NCBI RefSeq assembly: GCF_900109355.1
Contig: NZ_FOBF01000010.1
Location: forward strand, 233,982 to 297,981
Origin: Nonomuraea pusilla
GTDB lineage: Bacteria > Actinomycetota > Actinomycetes > Streptosporangiales > Streptosporangiaceae
DNA: 64,000 nt
Direction of reading: 5' to 3'
Under the pieces are notes generated by a model that made no database searches, had not been told where the DNA came from, and saw only the letters and a program-made list of their open reading frames with translations. Numbering within the stretch: position 1 is the first letter of the stretch; every line of letters starts with the position of its first letter. A program made the translations under genes and the position numbers. Positions 20,401 through 27,379 of the stretch are shown piece after piece.

Positions 20401-20981
20401 CCGGTGGCGTCTGGCTTTCCCGTCTCGCCTGTCTTGCCGGTGGCGTCCGGCTTTCCCTCGTCTGACTTGCCGGTGCCGGTGCCGGTCTTGTCGCCCTTGT
20501 CTTGCTTGGTGCCGTCGTCGGTCTTGTGGCCGTCGCCGGTCTTGCCGCTGCCGTCCCGCTTCGTGCCGTCGTCGTCGCGCTTCTTGCCGTCGGTGTCTCG
20601 CTTGGTGCCGTCGTCGTCCCGTTTGTGGCCGTCGTCGGTCTTGCGGTCGTTGTCGGGCTTGGTGCCGGTGTCGGTTCTGGTGCCGTCGCGGGTCTTGTCG
20701 TCGTCTCGCTTGGGCGGGTCGTCCGTCTTGCTTGGCTCGCGGGATTTGTCGCGGTCGGCGCGTTTCTCCAGGAGGGTCAGGCGCTTGGTGACGTCCCTGA
20801 CCATCGTCTCCGTGTCGTCGGCGATCTGGGACGGGCGGTGCGTGGTGCGCGTGGACAGCCCGGCACGCGTCAGGGCGCCCCTGACCTGGCCCTCGATCGT
20901 ACGCATGCGCGTGGCCGCGTGCTTGACCTCGGCCAGCAGCTCACGGACGAGCTTCGGGTCCATGCCGTCGAACTTGCCCAT
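17406..20981 (-). CDS. Giant low-complexity Gly/Thr/Pro-rich protein with a helical N-terminal domain (unrecognised)
   Basis: The product has 1191 residues. Residues 1-77 look like a helical hairpin domain (MGKFDGMDPKLVRELLAEV, then IADDTETMVRDVTKRLTLLE). Residues about 78-270 are Lys/Asp/Thr-rich repeats (KRDDDGTK type). Residues about 280-630 are almost pure Gly-Thr-Ala repeats (GTGTGTG and GAGNGADTG types). A short normal-complexity island lies near 632-690 and includes VNIDPHQPQVIDVDGVKVLQ. Gly/Ser stretches, eight-residue HPSTGTTP-type repeats near 835-880, and an AHPAQSA heptad array near 1090-1150 follow. No signal peptide or transmembrane segment is visible. The normal start, the helical N-terminus and the ATGA overlap with the next gene argue that this frame is real. 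A secreted or surface role is an inference. Confidence 0.8.
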   Translation of the reverse strand: MGKFDGMDPKLVRELLAEVKHAATRMRTIEGQVRGALTRAGLSTRTTHRPSQIADDTETMVRDVTKRLTLLEKRADRDKSREPSKTDDPPKRDDDKTRDGTRTDTGTKPDNDRKTDDGHKRDDDGTKRDTDGKKRDDDGTKRDGSGKTGDGHKTDDGTKQDKGDKTGTGTGKSDEGKPDATGKTGETGKPDATGKTGETGRPDDTGKTGGTGTSCDGTRGPGQTGDRDTGGRDMGGTGGTPTDTPKDNDLDSRRDRGAERGGGTTTGAPPSTGLEPAPSPGPGAGAGDGTGTSTGTGAGASDSTGTGAGAGHDRGTGTGTGAGTGAGNDTGTGTGTGTGTGTGAGTGHGTGTGTGTGTGDVTNPGTGSGTGSGGEPGSTGAGTGADTGDGSGGCNDPGTATDRGTGTGGSTGTGGDTGRGAGTGTGTGSDAGSGTGTGGDTGTGRGAGTGTDTGSGTGSGMGTGGGTGTGGGADPGNATGAGTGSGTDSGMGGGAGSGTGAGAGQGVGSGADSGMGVGGGAGDGADTGNGGGAGNGADTGNGGGAGGGSGAGDGGGAGSGAGAGNGAGAGGGVGSGGDGADTGAGAGRGTGADAGTGTGGGTGAGTGAGGGTGAGTGADGGTGTGAGGGNGSAVTGQSVNIDPHQPQVIDVDGVKVLQIPIDPPTAQQVDSLLKNVDTIQPVDMPTPHTGTGAHDIGSSNGTYDPGTASGGNSAGGTNGTYDAGSANGRDGGAAAAGLDTSRGLAVPPTPPPGVDAPPGSGSVDGLPTGAGPSQGTPSAVPGDTATGGGHPAHHGSTSAIGHHGPGQIGGHQGSTGVTAVHSSTDTTPLRPSTDTTSVHPSTGTTPVHPSTGTTPLHPSAEVRPLHLSTDTASVHHGAGSTAAGDGWGTSGAVVGTSDSGSAVGAADGGRVAASHSGGAAVGDAGGHGVYDSSGGAEPSRHDMASPSTGTAPAGAETAATGPDRGLHGSGGSAVGSGDTGGGGHGGNAVGGSGHGGGVAVDGGSGVASGDSGSIGREAVRLLVGDEPGGTSSFGLDGQGLGQVDGPDPDSSGGQSGVDRAGAAVWGVQPEDVTGSAVDPGDPAAPAHPAQSAAPAHPAQSAAPAHPAQSAAPAQPAHPVQPAHPAPPAHPAPPAQPAPPAQPAAPAQPASAPPAPAAQPAQSAHVAHGAYAVQAEEPAGSGDHGHWGERNV
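19085..20131. repeat. About 1 kb of degenerate short-period repeats within the giant gene
   Basis: The plus strand is a long run of short units such as GTGCCGGTGCCG and CCTGTACC, with period mainly 6, 12 or 18 bp. Read on the minus strand they encode Gly-Thr and Gly-Ala repeats. They keep the opposite strand open as well, which produces a spurious antisense frame of Pro-Val repeats. Such tracts are prone to length change by slippage or recombination. Confidence 0.85.
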
Positions 20982-21069
20982 GGCTCACTCCCGGACGTCG
21001 CGCCGCTCCGGGGTTCACCGTAAGCACGGGACCGGTGGCGCCGCAGCCGGGATAAGCAGACGGTATACG

Positions 21070-21726
21070 TCAGTCCTCGGTGGCGACGTACCCGATGATG
21101 CCGCGCAGCTTCTGCACCGGGATGGCGCCGCGACGCAGCAGCCGGGGCACGGCGGTGGTGAGGTCGAGGATGGTGGAGGGCGTGTCGTCGGTGGTCTTGC
21201 CGCCGTCGAGGTAGACGGCGACGGACTCGCCGAGCTGCTCCTCCGCCTCGGCGGCGGTGGTGGCCGCGGGCGCGCCCGAGCGGTTGGCGCTGGAGACCGC
21301 CATCGGGCCGGTCTCCTTGAGCAGGTCGAGCGCGACCGGGTGGAGCGGCATGCGGACGGCGACGGTGCCCTTGGTGTCGCCGAGGTCCCACGACAGGGCC
21401 CTGTTGGCCTTGCAGACCAGCGTGAGCGGCCCCGGCCAGAAGGCGTCGATGAGGTCCTGTCCGTACGGCCCGAGGTCCTCCACCAGCGCCGTGGCGGCCC
21501 TGACGGTGCCGACGAGGACGGGCGGCGGCATGTCGCGGCCGCGGCCCTTGGCCTCGAGGAGCCCGGTGACCGCGGCGGGCATGAAGGCGTCGGCGCCGAT
21601 GCCGTAGACGGTGTCGGTCGGCAGCACGACGAGCTCACCGCGGCGGACGGCGGCGGCGGCCTCGTTGAGTCCTTCTGTGCGCTGCTCCGGGTCGGAGCAG
21701 TCGAAGCGTCTTCCCACGGCGTGCAT
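21070..21726 (-). CDS. tsaC: L-threonylcarbamoyladenylate synthase (TsaC/Sua5 family)
   Basis: The product has 218 residues forming the single YrdC-like domain. Motifs visible are LVVLPTDTVYGIG near residues 32-44, a KGRGRDMPPPVLVG segment corresponding to the conserved KxRxxxxP(L/V) region, and SANRSGAPAATTAAEAEEQ near 155. The enzyme makes threonylcarbamoyl-AMP from Thr, bicarbonate and ATP for t6A in ANN-decoding tRNAs. The C-terminal Sua5 domain is absent, so it is the short TsaC form. It is 11 bp downstream of prmC in the same operon. Confidence 0.95.
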   Translation of the reverse strand: MHAVGRRFDCSDPEQRTEGLNEAAAAVRRGELVVLPTDTVYGIGADAFMPAAVTGLLEAKGRGRDMPPPVLVGTVRAATALVEDLGPYGQDLIDAFWPGPLTLVCKANRALSWDLGDTKGTVAVRMPLHPVALDLLKETGPMAVSSANRSGAPAATTAAEAEEQLGESVAVYLDGGKTTDDTPSTILDLTTAVPRLLRRGAIPVQKLRGIIGYVATED

Positions 21727-21737
21727 CCTAGTCCTGG

Positions 21738-22592
21738 CTAGTCCTGACCGAGTCTGGCGGTGACGAAGCGGTCTCGCCTGGTGAGGTCCTGGCGGAGCCT
21801 CACGTCGCGCCAGCCGTTGTCCTCCCTGAAGGTCAGGTAGACGGCCCTGCCCTGTTCGTCGGCGTGCTCGACGGCGACCCAGCCGCCGGGCCGCAGCAGC
21901 CGCCGCGCGGTGCGTTCGACGGCCCGCACCTCGCCGAGGCCGTCGTCGCCCGAGCCGTACAACGCCCTGGACGGGTCGTAGTCGCGTACCTCGGGGTCGC
22001 GCGGGATGGCGCCGGGCGGGATGTACGGCGGGTTGGAGATGACGAGGTCGACCTTGCCGTTGAGCTCGGGAAGCGCCTCGGCGAGGTCTTCGGGGTGCAG
22101 GTGGGTGCGCCCCTGGCCATGCTCGGAGATGTTGCGCTTGGCCCAGCTGTACGCCGCCGGGTCGACCTCGACGGCGTGGACCTCGGCGAGCGCGACCTCC
22201 TGGGCGATGGACAGCGCGATGGCGCCCGACCCGGTGCCGAGGTCGACGACGAGCGGGGCGGTGACGTCCATGGCGCGCAGCGTCTCGATGGCCCAGCCGG
22301 TCATCACCTCGGTCTCGGGCCGGGGGACGAACACGCCCGGCCCGACCTTGAGTTCGAGGTAGCGGAAGTAGGCGTGGCCGGTGATGTGCTGCAGGGGTTC
22401 GCGGGCCTCGCGCCTGGCGACGCCTTCCCAGAACAGCGCGTCGAAGTCGGAGTCCTTGACCGTGTGGAGCTCGCTTCTGCGCACGCCGTGGACGAAGGCC
22501 GCGATCTCCTCCGCGTCGGTGCGCGGGGAGGGCACACCTGCCTCGGCCAGCCTGGCGGTGGCGAGAGCGATCTCGTCCAGCAGAAATGTCAT
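21738..22592 (-). CDS. prmC: Peptide chain release factor N5-glutamine methyltransferase
   Basis: The product has 284 residues. The SAM-binding motif is VVDLGTGSGAIALSIA near residue 113 and the substrate-glutamine motif is ISNPPYIPPG near residue 184. An N-terminal helical domain (about 80 residues) precedes it, as in HemK/PrmC. The enzyme methylates the Gln of the GGQ motif of release factors. Its ATG overlaps the prfA stop (ATGA), so enzyme and substrate are translationally coupled. Confidence 0.97.
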   Translation of the reverse strand: MTFLLDEIALATARLAEAGVPSPRTDAEEIAAFVHGVRRSELHTVKDSDFDALFWEGVARREAREPLQHITGHAYFRYLELKVGPGVFVPRPETEVMTGWAIETLRAMDVTAPLVVDLGTGSGAIALSIAQEVALAEVHAVEVDPAAYSWAKRNISEHGQGRTHLHPEDLAEALPELNGKVDLVISNPPYIPPGAIPRDPEVRDYDPSRALYGSGDDGLGEVRAVERTARRLLRPGGWVAVEHADEQGRAVYLTFREDNGWRDVRLRQDLTRRDRFVTARLGQD

Positions 22593-23641
22593 GAGTGTTG
22601 TGCGAGCTTCTCCGCCATTTCGGCGTCGATGAGGGCCTGGGTGACGGCCTGAAGGTCGCCGTCGAGAACCTGGTCGAGGTTATACGCCTTGAAGCCGACG
22701 CGGTGGTCGGAGATGCGGTTCTCCGGGAAATTGTAGGTGCGGATGCGCTCGGAGCGGTCGACGGTGCGAACCTGCGACTTGCGCTCGGCCTGCGCCGCGG
22801 CCTCGGCCTGCTCCTGCGCGATCGCGAGCAGCCTGGCCCGCAGGATGCGCATGGCCGACTCCTTGTTCTGGAGCTGGCTCTTCTCGTTCTGGCAGGAGAC
22901 GACCGTGCCGGTGGGCAGGTGTGTGATGCGGACGGCGGAGTCGGTGGTGTTGACGCTCTGCCCGCCGGGGCCGCTGGAGCGGTAGACGTCGACGCGCAGG
23001 TCGTTGGGGTCGATCTGGACGTCCACCTCCTCGGCCTCGGGGTAGACGAGCACGCCCGCGGCGCTGGTGTGGATGCGCCCCTGCGACTCGGTGACGGGCA
23101 CGCGCTGCACCCGGTGGACGCCGCCTTCGTACTTGAGCCTGGACCAGACGCCCTCGTCGCCCTTGGCCTTGATGCCGACGGTGACGTCCTTGTAGCCGCC
23201 GAGGTCGGAGGGCTGGGTGTCGATGATCTCCGTCTTCCAGCCGATGCGTTCGGCGTAGCGGAGGTACATCCTCAGCAGGTCGCCCGCGAACAGCGCGGAC
23301 TCCTCACCGCCCTCGCCCGCCTTGATCTCCATGATGATGTCCTTGTCATCGTTGGGATCGCGCGGGATGAGCAGGTGCTTGAGGCGTTCCTCCAGCTTGG
23401 GGATGCGCGCCTCGATCTCGGCCGCCTCGTCCGCGAACGCTTCGTCCTCGCCGGCCAGCTCCTTGGCGGCGGTGAGGTCGGCCCTGGCCGAGTCGAGCTC
23501 GCGGTAGGTGGTGACGATCGGGGTGAGCTGTGAGTAGCGCTTGCCGAGCGTGCGGGCCTTGTTCTGGTCGGCGTGCACGGCGGGGTCGGCGAGCTGCAGT
23601 TCCAGCTCGGAATACTCCTTGAGCAACTCGTCGAGATTCAC
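22589..23641 (-). CDS. prfA: Peptide chain release factor 1
   Basis: The product has 350 residues. The catalytic loop is SSGPGGQSVNTTDSAVR near residue 222, and the codon-recognition region shows the RF1-type PVTESQGR followed by HTSAA. The start is GTG 23641 with AAGGA eight bases upstream. RF1 reads UAA and UAG and triggers peptidyl-tRNA hydrolysis. It is followed by prmC with overlap, and rpmE lies 104 bp upstream in the same direction. Confidence 0.98.
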   Translation of the reverse strand: MNLDELLKEYSELELQLADPAVHADQNKARTLGKRYSQLTPIVTTYRELDSARADLTAAKELAGEDEAFADEAAEIEARIPKLEERLKHLLIPRDPNDDKDIIMEIKAGEGGEESALFAGDLLRMYLRYAERIGWKTEIIDTQPSDLGGYKDVTVGIKAKGDEGVWSRLKYEGGVHRVQRVPVTESQGRIHTSAAGVLVYPEAEEVDVQIDPNDLRVDVYRSSGPGGQSVNTTDSAVRITHLPTGTVVSCQNEKSQLQNKESAMRILRARLLAIAQEQAEAAAQAERKSQVRTVDRSERIRTYNFPENRISDHRVGFKAYNLDQVLDGDLQAVTQALIDAEMAEKLAQHS

Positions 23642-23745
23642 CGTGGGTCCTTCTTGTCCGGATGTGGCAGAGCCGTTTCACCAACAACGCCGACCCGGCG
23701 CCCCGCCCGCGTGGAGGGGGGTGCGTCGGGCCGGCGTCGCTCGGG

Positions 23746-23964
23746 CTACTTGCCCGCGGCCTTCTTGCCGAAGCGCTTCTCGAAGCGCGCCACCCGGCCG
23801 CCGGTGTCGAGGATCTTCTGCTTGCCGGTGTAGAACGGGTGGCAGGCAGAGCACACGTCGGCGTGGATGACGCCGTTCTTGGCGGTGCTGCGCGTGGTGA
23901 AGGTGTTGCCGCAGGAGCAGCTCACCTGCGTCACGTGGTACTCGGGGTGAATGTCGCGCTTCAT
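23746..23964 (-). CDS. rpmE: 50S ribosomal protein L31, zinc-binding type
   Basis: The product has 72 residues. Four cysteines of the zinc ribbon are present: Cys16 and Cys18 in SCSCGN, then Cys38 and Cys41 in VCSACHPFYTGKQK. This is the C+ form made when zinc is plentiful; zinc-starved cells usually switch to a C- paralogue, which is not in this window. Its location just upstream of prfA and near rho is conserved in actinobacteria. Confidence 0.98.
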   Translation of the reverse strand: MKRDIHPEYHVTQVSCSCGNTFTTRSTAKNGVIHADVCSACHPFYTGKQKILDTGGRVARFEKRFGKKAAGK

Positions 23965-24182
23965 CGCTGTCCTTTCGGGGTGCGGCCGCCGGGTCGCCCA
24001 GACTGACGGCGGGAGCCGGAGCCGCTGATGGTCAGCTACCAGTGTGCCAGATGCTGTAACCCTCCCAGGCCACCGGCCATTCCCCCGATCTTCAAGACAC
24101 CGTCACAGCGGTCACATTAGGCTCCAGCCCACAAACCGTAACTTTTCCCACAATTGGGACGAGCCAAAGGACGACCTATCAG

Positions 24183-25241
24183 ATGAAGAGAAGGGTGCGG
24201 CTGCTGGTGGCGGCCGCCACGGGGGCCGCAGTTCTCGCAGGAGGCGCGGGCCTCACCACCACCGCCGCGCTGGCCGCCCAGCAGCAGGTGCTCGCCGCCG
24301 ACGACTTCAACGGCGCCCCGTCGGTGTCGAACGCGGGCGTGCCGCTGGAGCAGGCCGTCGAGGCGACCATCACGCTCAAGCTGAGGGAGCCCGGCAAGGT
24401 CACCGCGCTGTCCGGCGCGATCACGCCGGCGGGGAAGACCGAGCAGCGCGCGGTCACGTTCGACTTCAAGGCCGACAGCACCAGCACGGCCACCGAGACC
24501 ACCGTCACCGGCAAGTGGACGATCGGCAAGGACGACCCGTCCGGCGAGTGGAAGCTCGTCGTCGACGTCACCAGGGACGGGTCCTCCAGGGCGAACGAGT
24601 TCGCCGTCGCCGTCTCCGGCAAGCAGGGCATCACCTCCGGCACGGTCACCCCCGACCCCGTCCAGCTCGTCAAGGGCGAGGACGTCAAGGTGACCGTCAC
24701 CGCGTCGGTGAAGGACGCCACCATGGTGACGGCCAAGCTGGTCAGCGACACCGCGGGCGAGTACTACGACCTCGGTGAGCTGGCCAAGGAGTCCGACGGC
24801 TACTACCGGGGCGTCACGTACTTCAGCGACGACTCCACCCCCGGCAGCTGGACGCTGGAGCTGTACGCCTCCCGCGGCGGGCAGACGCTCAAGGGCGAGG
24901 CGTCGTTCACCGTCGTCGCCCCCGAGGGCGGCGCGTCCAAGAAGGCCAGGGCGAAGGTCACCATCAACGCCCCGAGCAAGGTCAGGGCGGGCAAGACGTT
25001 CAAGGTGTACGGCAAGGCGTACCGCGGCACCAGGGCGTACCCGAGCAAGGTCCTGGAGGTCTACTTCAAGGCCAAGGGCACCAAGACGTACAAGTTCATG
25101 GGCTTCACCAAGACCACCTCGACCGGCAAGTACGCCAAGTCGTTCAAGGCCCGCAAGGACGGCTACTTCCAGGTCAAGGTGCCGGGCACGAGCAAGACCC
25201 GCAGCGCGCTGTCGCCGCAGGAGTTCGTCGACGTGAGGTGA
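24183..25241 (+). CDS. Secreted protein with immunoglobulin-like beta domains (unrecognised)
   Basis: The product has 352 residues. A clear signal peptide (MKRRVRLLVAAATGAAVLAG, then a hydrophobic core ending near TAALAAQ) suggests secretion with cleavage after ALA, about residue 32. The mature part is made of beta-rich segments: two domains with DPSGEWKLVVDV and TPGSWTLELYAS, both reminiscent of Ig-like or carboxypeptidase-regulatory folds. A basic C-terminal domain (APSKVRAGKTFKVYGKAYRG to the end) resembles bacterial beta-sandwich modules seen in secreted actinobacterial proteins. No catalytic motif was seen. It is a single gene with AGGACGA before the ATG and a strong bidirectional terminator after the stop. 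Confidence 0.8.
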   Translation: MKRRVRLLVAAATGAAVLAGGAGLTTTAALAAQQQVLAADDFNGAPSVSNAGVPLEQAVEATITLKLREPGKVTALSGAITPAGKTEQRAVTFDFKADSTSTATETTVTGKWTIGKDDPSGEWKLVVDVTRDGSSRANEFAVAVSGKQGITSGTVTPDPVQLVKGEDVKVTVTASVKDATMVTAKLVSDTAGEYYDLGELAKESDGYYRGVTYFSDDSTPGSWTLELYASRGGQTLKGEASFTVVAPEGGASKKARAKVTINAPSKVRAGKTFKVYGKAYRGTRAYPSKVLEVYFKAKGTKTYKFMGFTKTTSTGKYAKSFKARKDGYFQVKVPGTSKTRSALSPQEFVDVR

Positions 25242-25245
25242 CCGT

Positions 25246-25287
25246 TGGCACGGCCCGCACCCCAAACCCCGGGTGCAGGCCGTGCCA
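25246..25287. terminator. Bidirectional terminator hairpin
   Basis: TGGCACGGCC plus GCACCC pairs with GGGTGC plus GGCCGTGCCA, giving a 16-bp stem with one mismatch and an 8-nt loop. It lies 5 bp after the secreted protein's stop codon and 25 bp beyond the convergent response-regulator stop, so it can serve both transcripts. Its outer arms are identical over 12 nt (GGCCGTGCCACC) to those of the atpD-atpC hairpin. Confidence 0.85.
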
Positions 25288-25311
25288 CCGGCCCGGACCC
25301 GTGAACGGCCG

Positions 25312-25944
25312 TCAGCGGCCGAGATAGGTCAGGACGGCGAGCACCCGCCGATGGTCCTCGGGCGCGGGCCCGAGGGCCAGCTTGGCGAAGATGCCGGAGA
25401 TGTGTTTCTCGACGGCGCCCTCGCTCACCACGAGGCGCGCCGCGATGGCCGTGTTGGACCTGCCCTCGGCCATCAGGGCCAGCACCTCACGCTCTCGGGG
25501 GGAGAGCGTGTCGAGCGGCCCGCGGCGACGGCGGCCGAGCAACTGCATGACGACCTCCGGGTCGATCACCGTGCCGCCCGCCGCCACCTGGCGCACCGTG
25601 GCCAGGAACTCGGCCACGTCGGCCACCCGCTCCTTCAGCAGGTAGCCGACGGCCTTGCCGATCAGGTCGCCCGCGTACCGCTCCTCGACGTACTGCGACA
25701 GGACCAGGATCGGGAACCCGGGCCTGGCCGCCCGCACCTCCAGCGCGGCCCGCACGCCCTCGTCGGTGTGGCTGGGCGGCATGCGGACGTCGACGATCGC
25801 CAGGTCGGGTTCGTACTCGTGAACCGCCGTGACCAGGCCGGGGCCGTCGGACACCGCGGCGACCGTCTCGATCCCCCCGTCGGCCAGCAGCCGCGCCAGC
25901 CCTTCCCGCAGCAGTACGGAGTCCTCGGCGATGACCACGCGCAT
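25312..25944 (-). CDS. NarL/LuxR-family response regulator
   Basis: The product has 210 residues from ATG 25944; GTG 25950 would add two. The receiver domain has the acidic pair Glu8-Asp9 (VVIAEDSVLLREG), phospho-acceptor Asp52 in LAIVDVRMPPS and the Lys of LLKERV. The C-terminal LuxR helix-turn-helix reads LSPREREVLALMAEGRSN, then AIAARLVVSEGAVEKHI. It lies 10 bp downstream of the histidine kinase and is its obvious partner. It probably activates or represses an envelope-related target, but no site was recognised. Confidence 0.95.
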   Translation of the reverse strand: MRVVIAEDSVLLREGLARLLADGGIETVAAVSDGPGLVTAVHEYEPDLAIVDVRMPPSHTDEGVRAALEVRAARPGFPILVLSQYVEERYAGDLIGKAVGYLLKERVADVAEFLATVRQVAAGGTVIDPEVVMQLLGRRRRGPLDTLSPREREVLALMAEGRSNTAIAARLVVSEGAVEKHISGIFAKLALGPAPEDHRRVLAVLTYLGR

Positions 25945-25954
25945 GGCCACATGA

Positions 25955-27238
25955 CTACCATTCGCAGGGCAGCTCCGCGCGTACGAGCGTGGGGCCGCCG
26001 ACGGGGCTGTGCAGCACGAGCACGCCGTCGATGGTGGCGGCCCGGTCCGCCAGCCCGGCCAGCCCGCCGCCGGGGGTGACGCTCGCGCCGCCGATGCCGT
26101 CGTCCCACACGTCCACCAGCACCCTGCGGCCGTCCCTGCTCACGGTGACGGACGCCTCGGTGGCCGCCGCGTGCTTGGCCATGTTCGTCAGCGCTTCGGC
26201 CACGATGAAGTACGCGATGCTCTCCACGGCGGCGGGCGGGCGCTCGGCGAGGTCCACGGAGACGTCCACGCGGATGGGCGCCCGCGCGGCGAGGCCCGAC
26301 AGCGCCGCGTCGAGCCCTCTGTCGGTGAGGATGGCCGGGTAGATGCCTCTGGCGAGGTCGCGTAACTCCTTGATGGCGGCCTTGGTGCCGGCGTGGGCCT
26401 GCGCGATGAGCGCGCGCACCTCCTCGGGGTCGCTGTCGAGCTTCGCCTGCGCCCTGCCGAGGTCGACCGCGACCGACAGCAGCCGCTGCTGCGCGCCGTC
26501 GTGGAGGTCGCGTTCGATCCTGCGCCGCTCCGCTTCCGCCGCGTCTATCCCCCTCGCCCTGCTGGCCCGCAGCCGCTCCTCCTCGCTGCCGCCGAGCAGC
26601 GCCTTGGCCAGCGTGCCGTGCAGGAACGCCATGCCGCGCACCGCGTACCCGCTCGCCGGCAGCATGACGAGCCCCAGCATCGCCCCGAAGGCGGCGTCCA
26701 CCTGGTCGTCGAAGGTGAGCAGGCCGCCCCACAGCTCGAGCCGGACTTCCCACTCGACGCCGAACGGCGCGGTCAGCAGCGCGAGCGTGCTGCCCCAGAG
26801 CACCGCCGACGCGACGAACTCGACCGCCCCGAGCGGCAGGAGCAGCAGCAGGTAGCCGAGGTCCTTCCAGGTGGCGGGGTCCTTCACCAGCCACGCCACG
26901 TACTGGACGACGCCGTGGTCGGGCCGCTCCCTGTACGGGTCGCGGATGCGCACCCCCAGCGCCGCGCCGAGGACGCGCCGTTCCAGCATGGCCGCGCCCC
27001 GCCACAGCCACATCGTGGCGAGCACCAGCGGCACGCCCACCCACACGGCGACCAGCATCAGCGAGAACGGCACGGCGACGCCCAGCACGGCGCCCCAGCC
27101 CAGCCCGAACACCAGGCTGAGCAGCAGGTACGGGGCGGCCCGCCACGTCGCGGGGTCCACCACGACGCCGATCGGCCCCTTCGGCCCGAGCGGCACGACA
27201 TCCTTCCACGCCACCGATCGCATGCCCCAAGCCTGCAC
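25955..27238 (-). CDS. Sensor histidine kinase with membrane sensor domain
   Basis: The product has 427 residues. The N-terminal 200 residues hold two pairs of transmembrane helices (LLLSLVFGLGWGAVLGVAVP, FSLMLVAVWVGVPLVLATMW, LGYLLLLLPLGAVEFVASAV and LGLVMLPASGYAV) in the pattern of the actinobacterial 'putative sensor' family. The HisKA_3 motif is ERRRIERDLHDGAQQRLLSV with His246. The HATPase N-box is IVAEALTNMAKHAAA and the G-boxes are VWDDGIGGA and GGGLAGLADR. It forms a two-component pair with the response regulator 10 bp downstream. The terminator of rho lies just upstream, so the pair has its own promoter in the region 27239-27330. Confidence 0.94.
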   Translation of the reverse strand: MQAWGMRSVAWKDVVPLGPKGPIGVVVDPATWRAAPYLLLSLVFGLGWGAVLGVAVPFSLMLVAVWVGVPLVLATMWLWRGAAMLERRVLGAALGVRIRDPYRERPDHGVVQYVAWLVKDPATWKDLGYLLLLLPLGAVEFVASAVLWGSTLALLTAPFGVEWEVRLELWGGLLTFDDQVDAAFGAMLGLVMLPASGYAVRGMAFLHGTLAKALLGGSEEERLRASRARGIDAAEAERRRIERDLHDGAQQRLLSVAVDLGRAQAKLDSDPEEVRALIAQAHAGTKAAIKELRDLARGIYPAILTDRGLDAALSGLAARAPIRVDVSVDLAERPPAAVESIAYFIVAEALTNMAKHAAATEASVTVSRDGRRVLVDVWDDGIGGASVTPGGGLAGLADRAATIDGVLVLHSPVGGPTLVRAELPCEW

Positions 27239-27328
27239 CGGACGGCGGCGCGCGTGAATGGAGCGGGCGGCAGTACGGAGGTGGGGTTATCCCCCCTTCG
27301 AGGCGGGGCGAGGCCCCGGAGACCGCGC

Positions 27329-27360
27329 GAGGGGCGGCGGGGAGACCCCCGCCGCCCCTC
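27329..27360 (-). terminator. rho gene terminator hairpin
   Basis: A perfect 14-bp GC stem (GAGGGGCGGCGGGG at 27329-27342 with its complement at 27347-27360) closes on the tetraloop AGAC, 20 bp beyond the rho stop codon. There is no U-run, as is usual for actinomycete hairpins. It is well placed to end the rho transcript before the histidine kinase gene. Confidence 0.85.
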
Positions 27361-27379
27361 GTCAGGCGCGGACGCGCGA

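Noticed and set aside
19510..21741. Long plus-strand frame of Pro-Val repeats antisense to the giant gene and tsaC
   Set aside because: It exists only because the short-period repeats of the giant gene keep both strands open. It has no plausible start region, and it runs through tsaC, which is clearly real on the minus strand.
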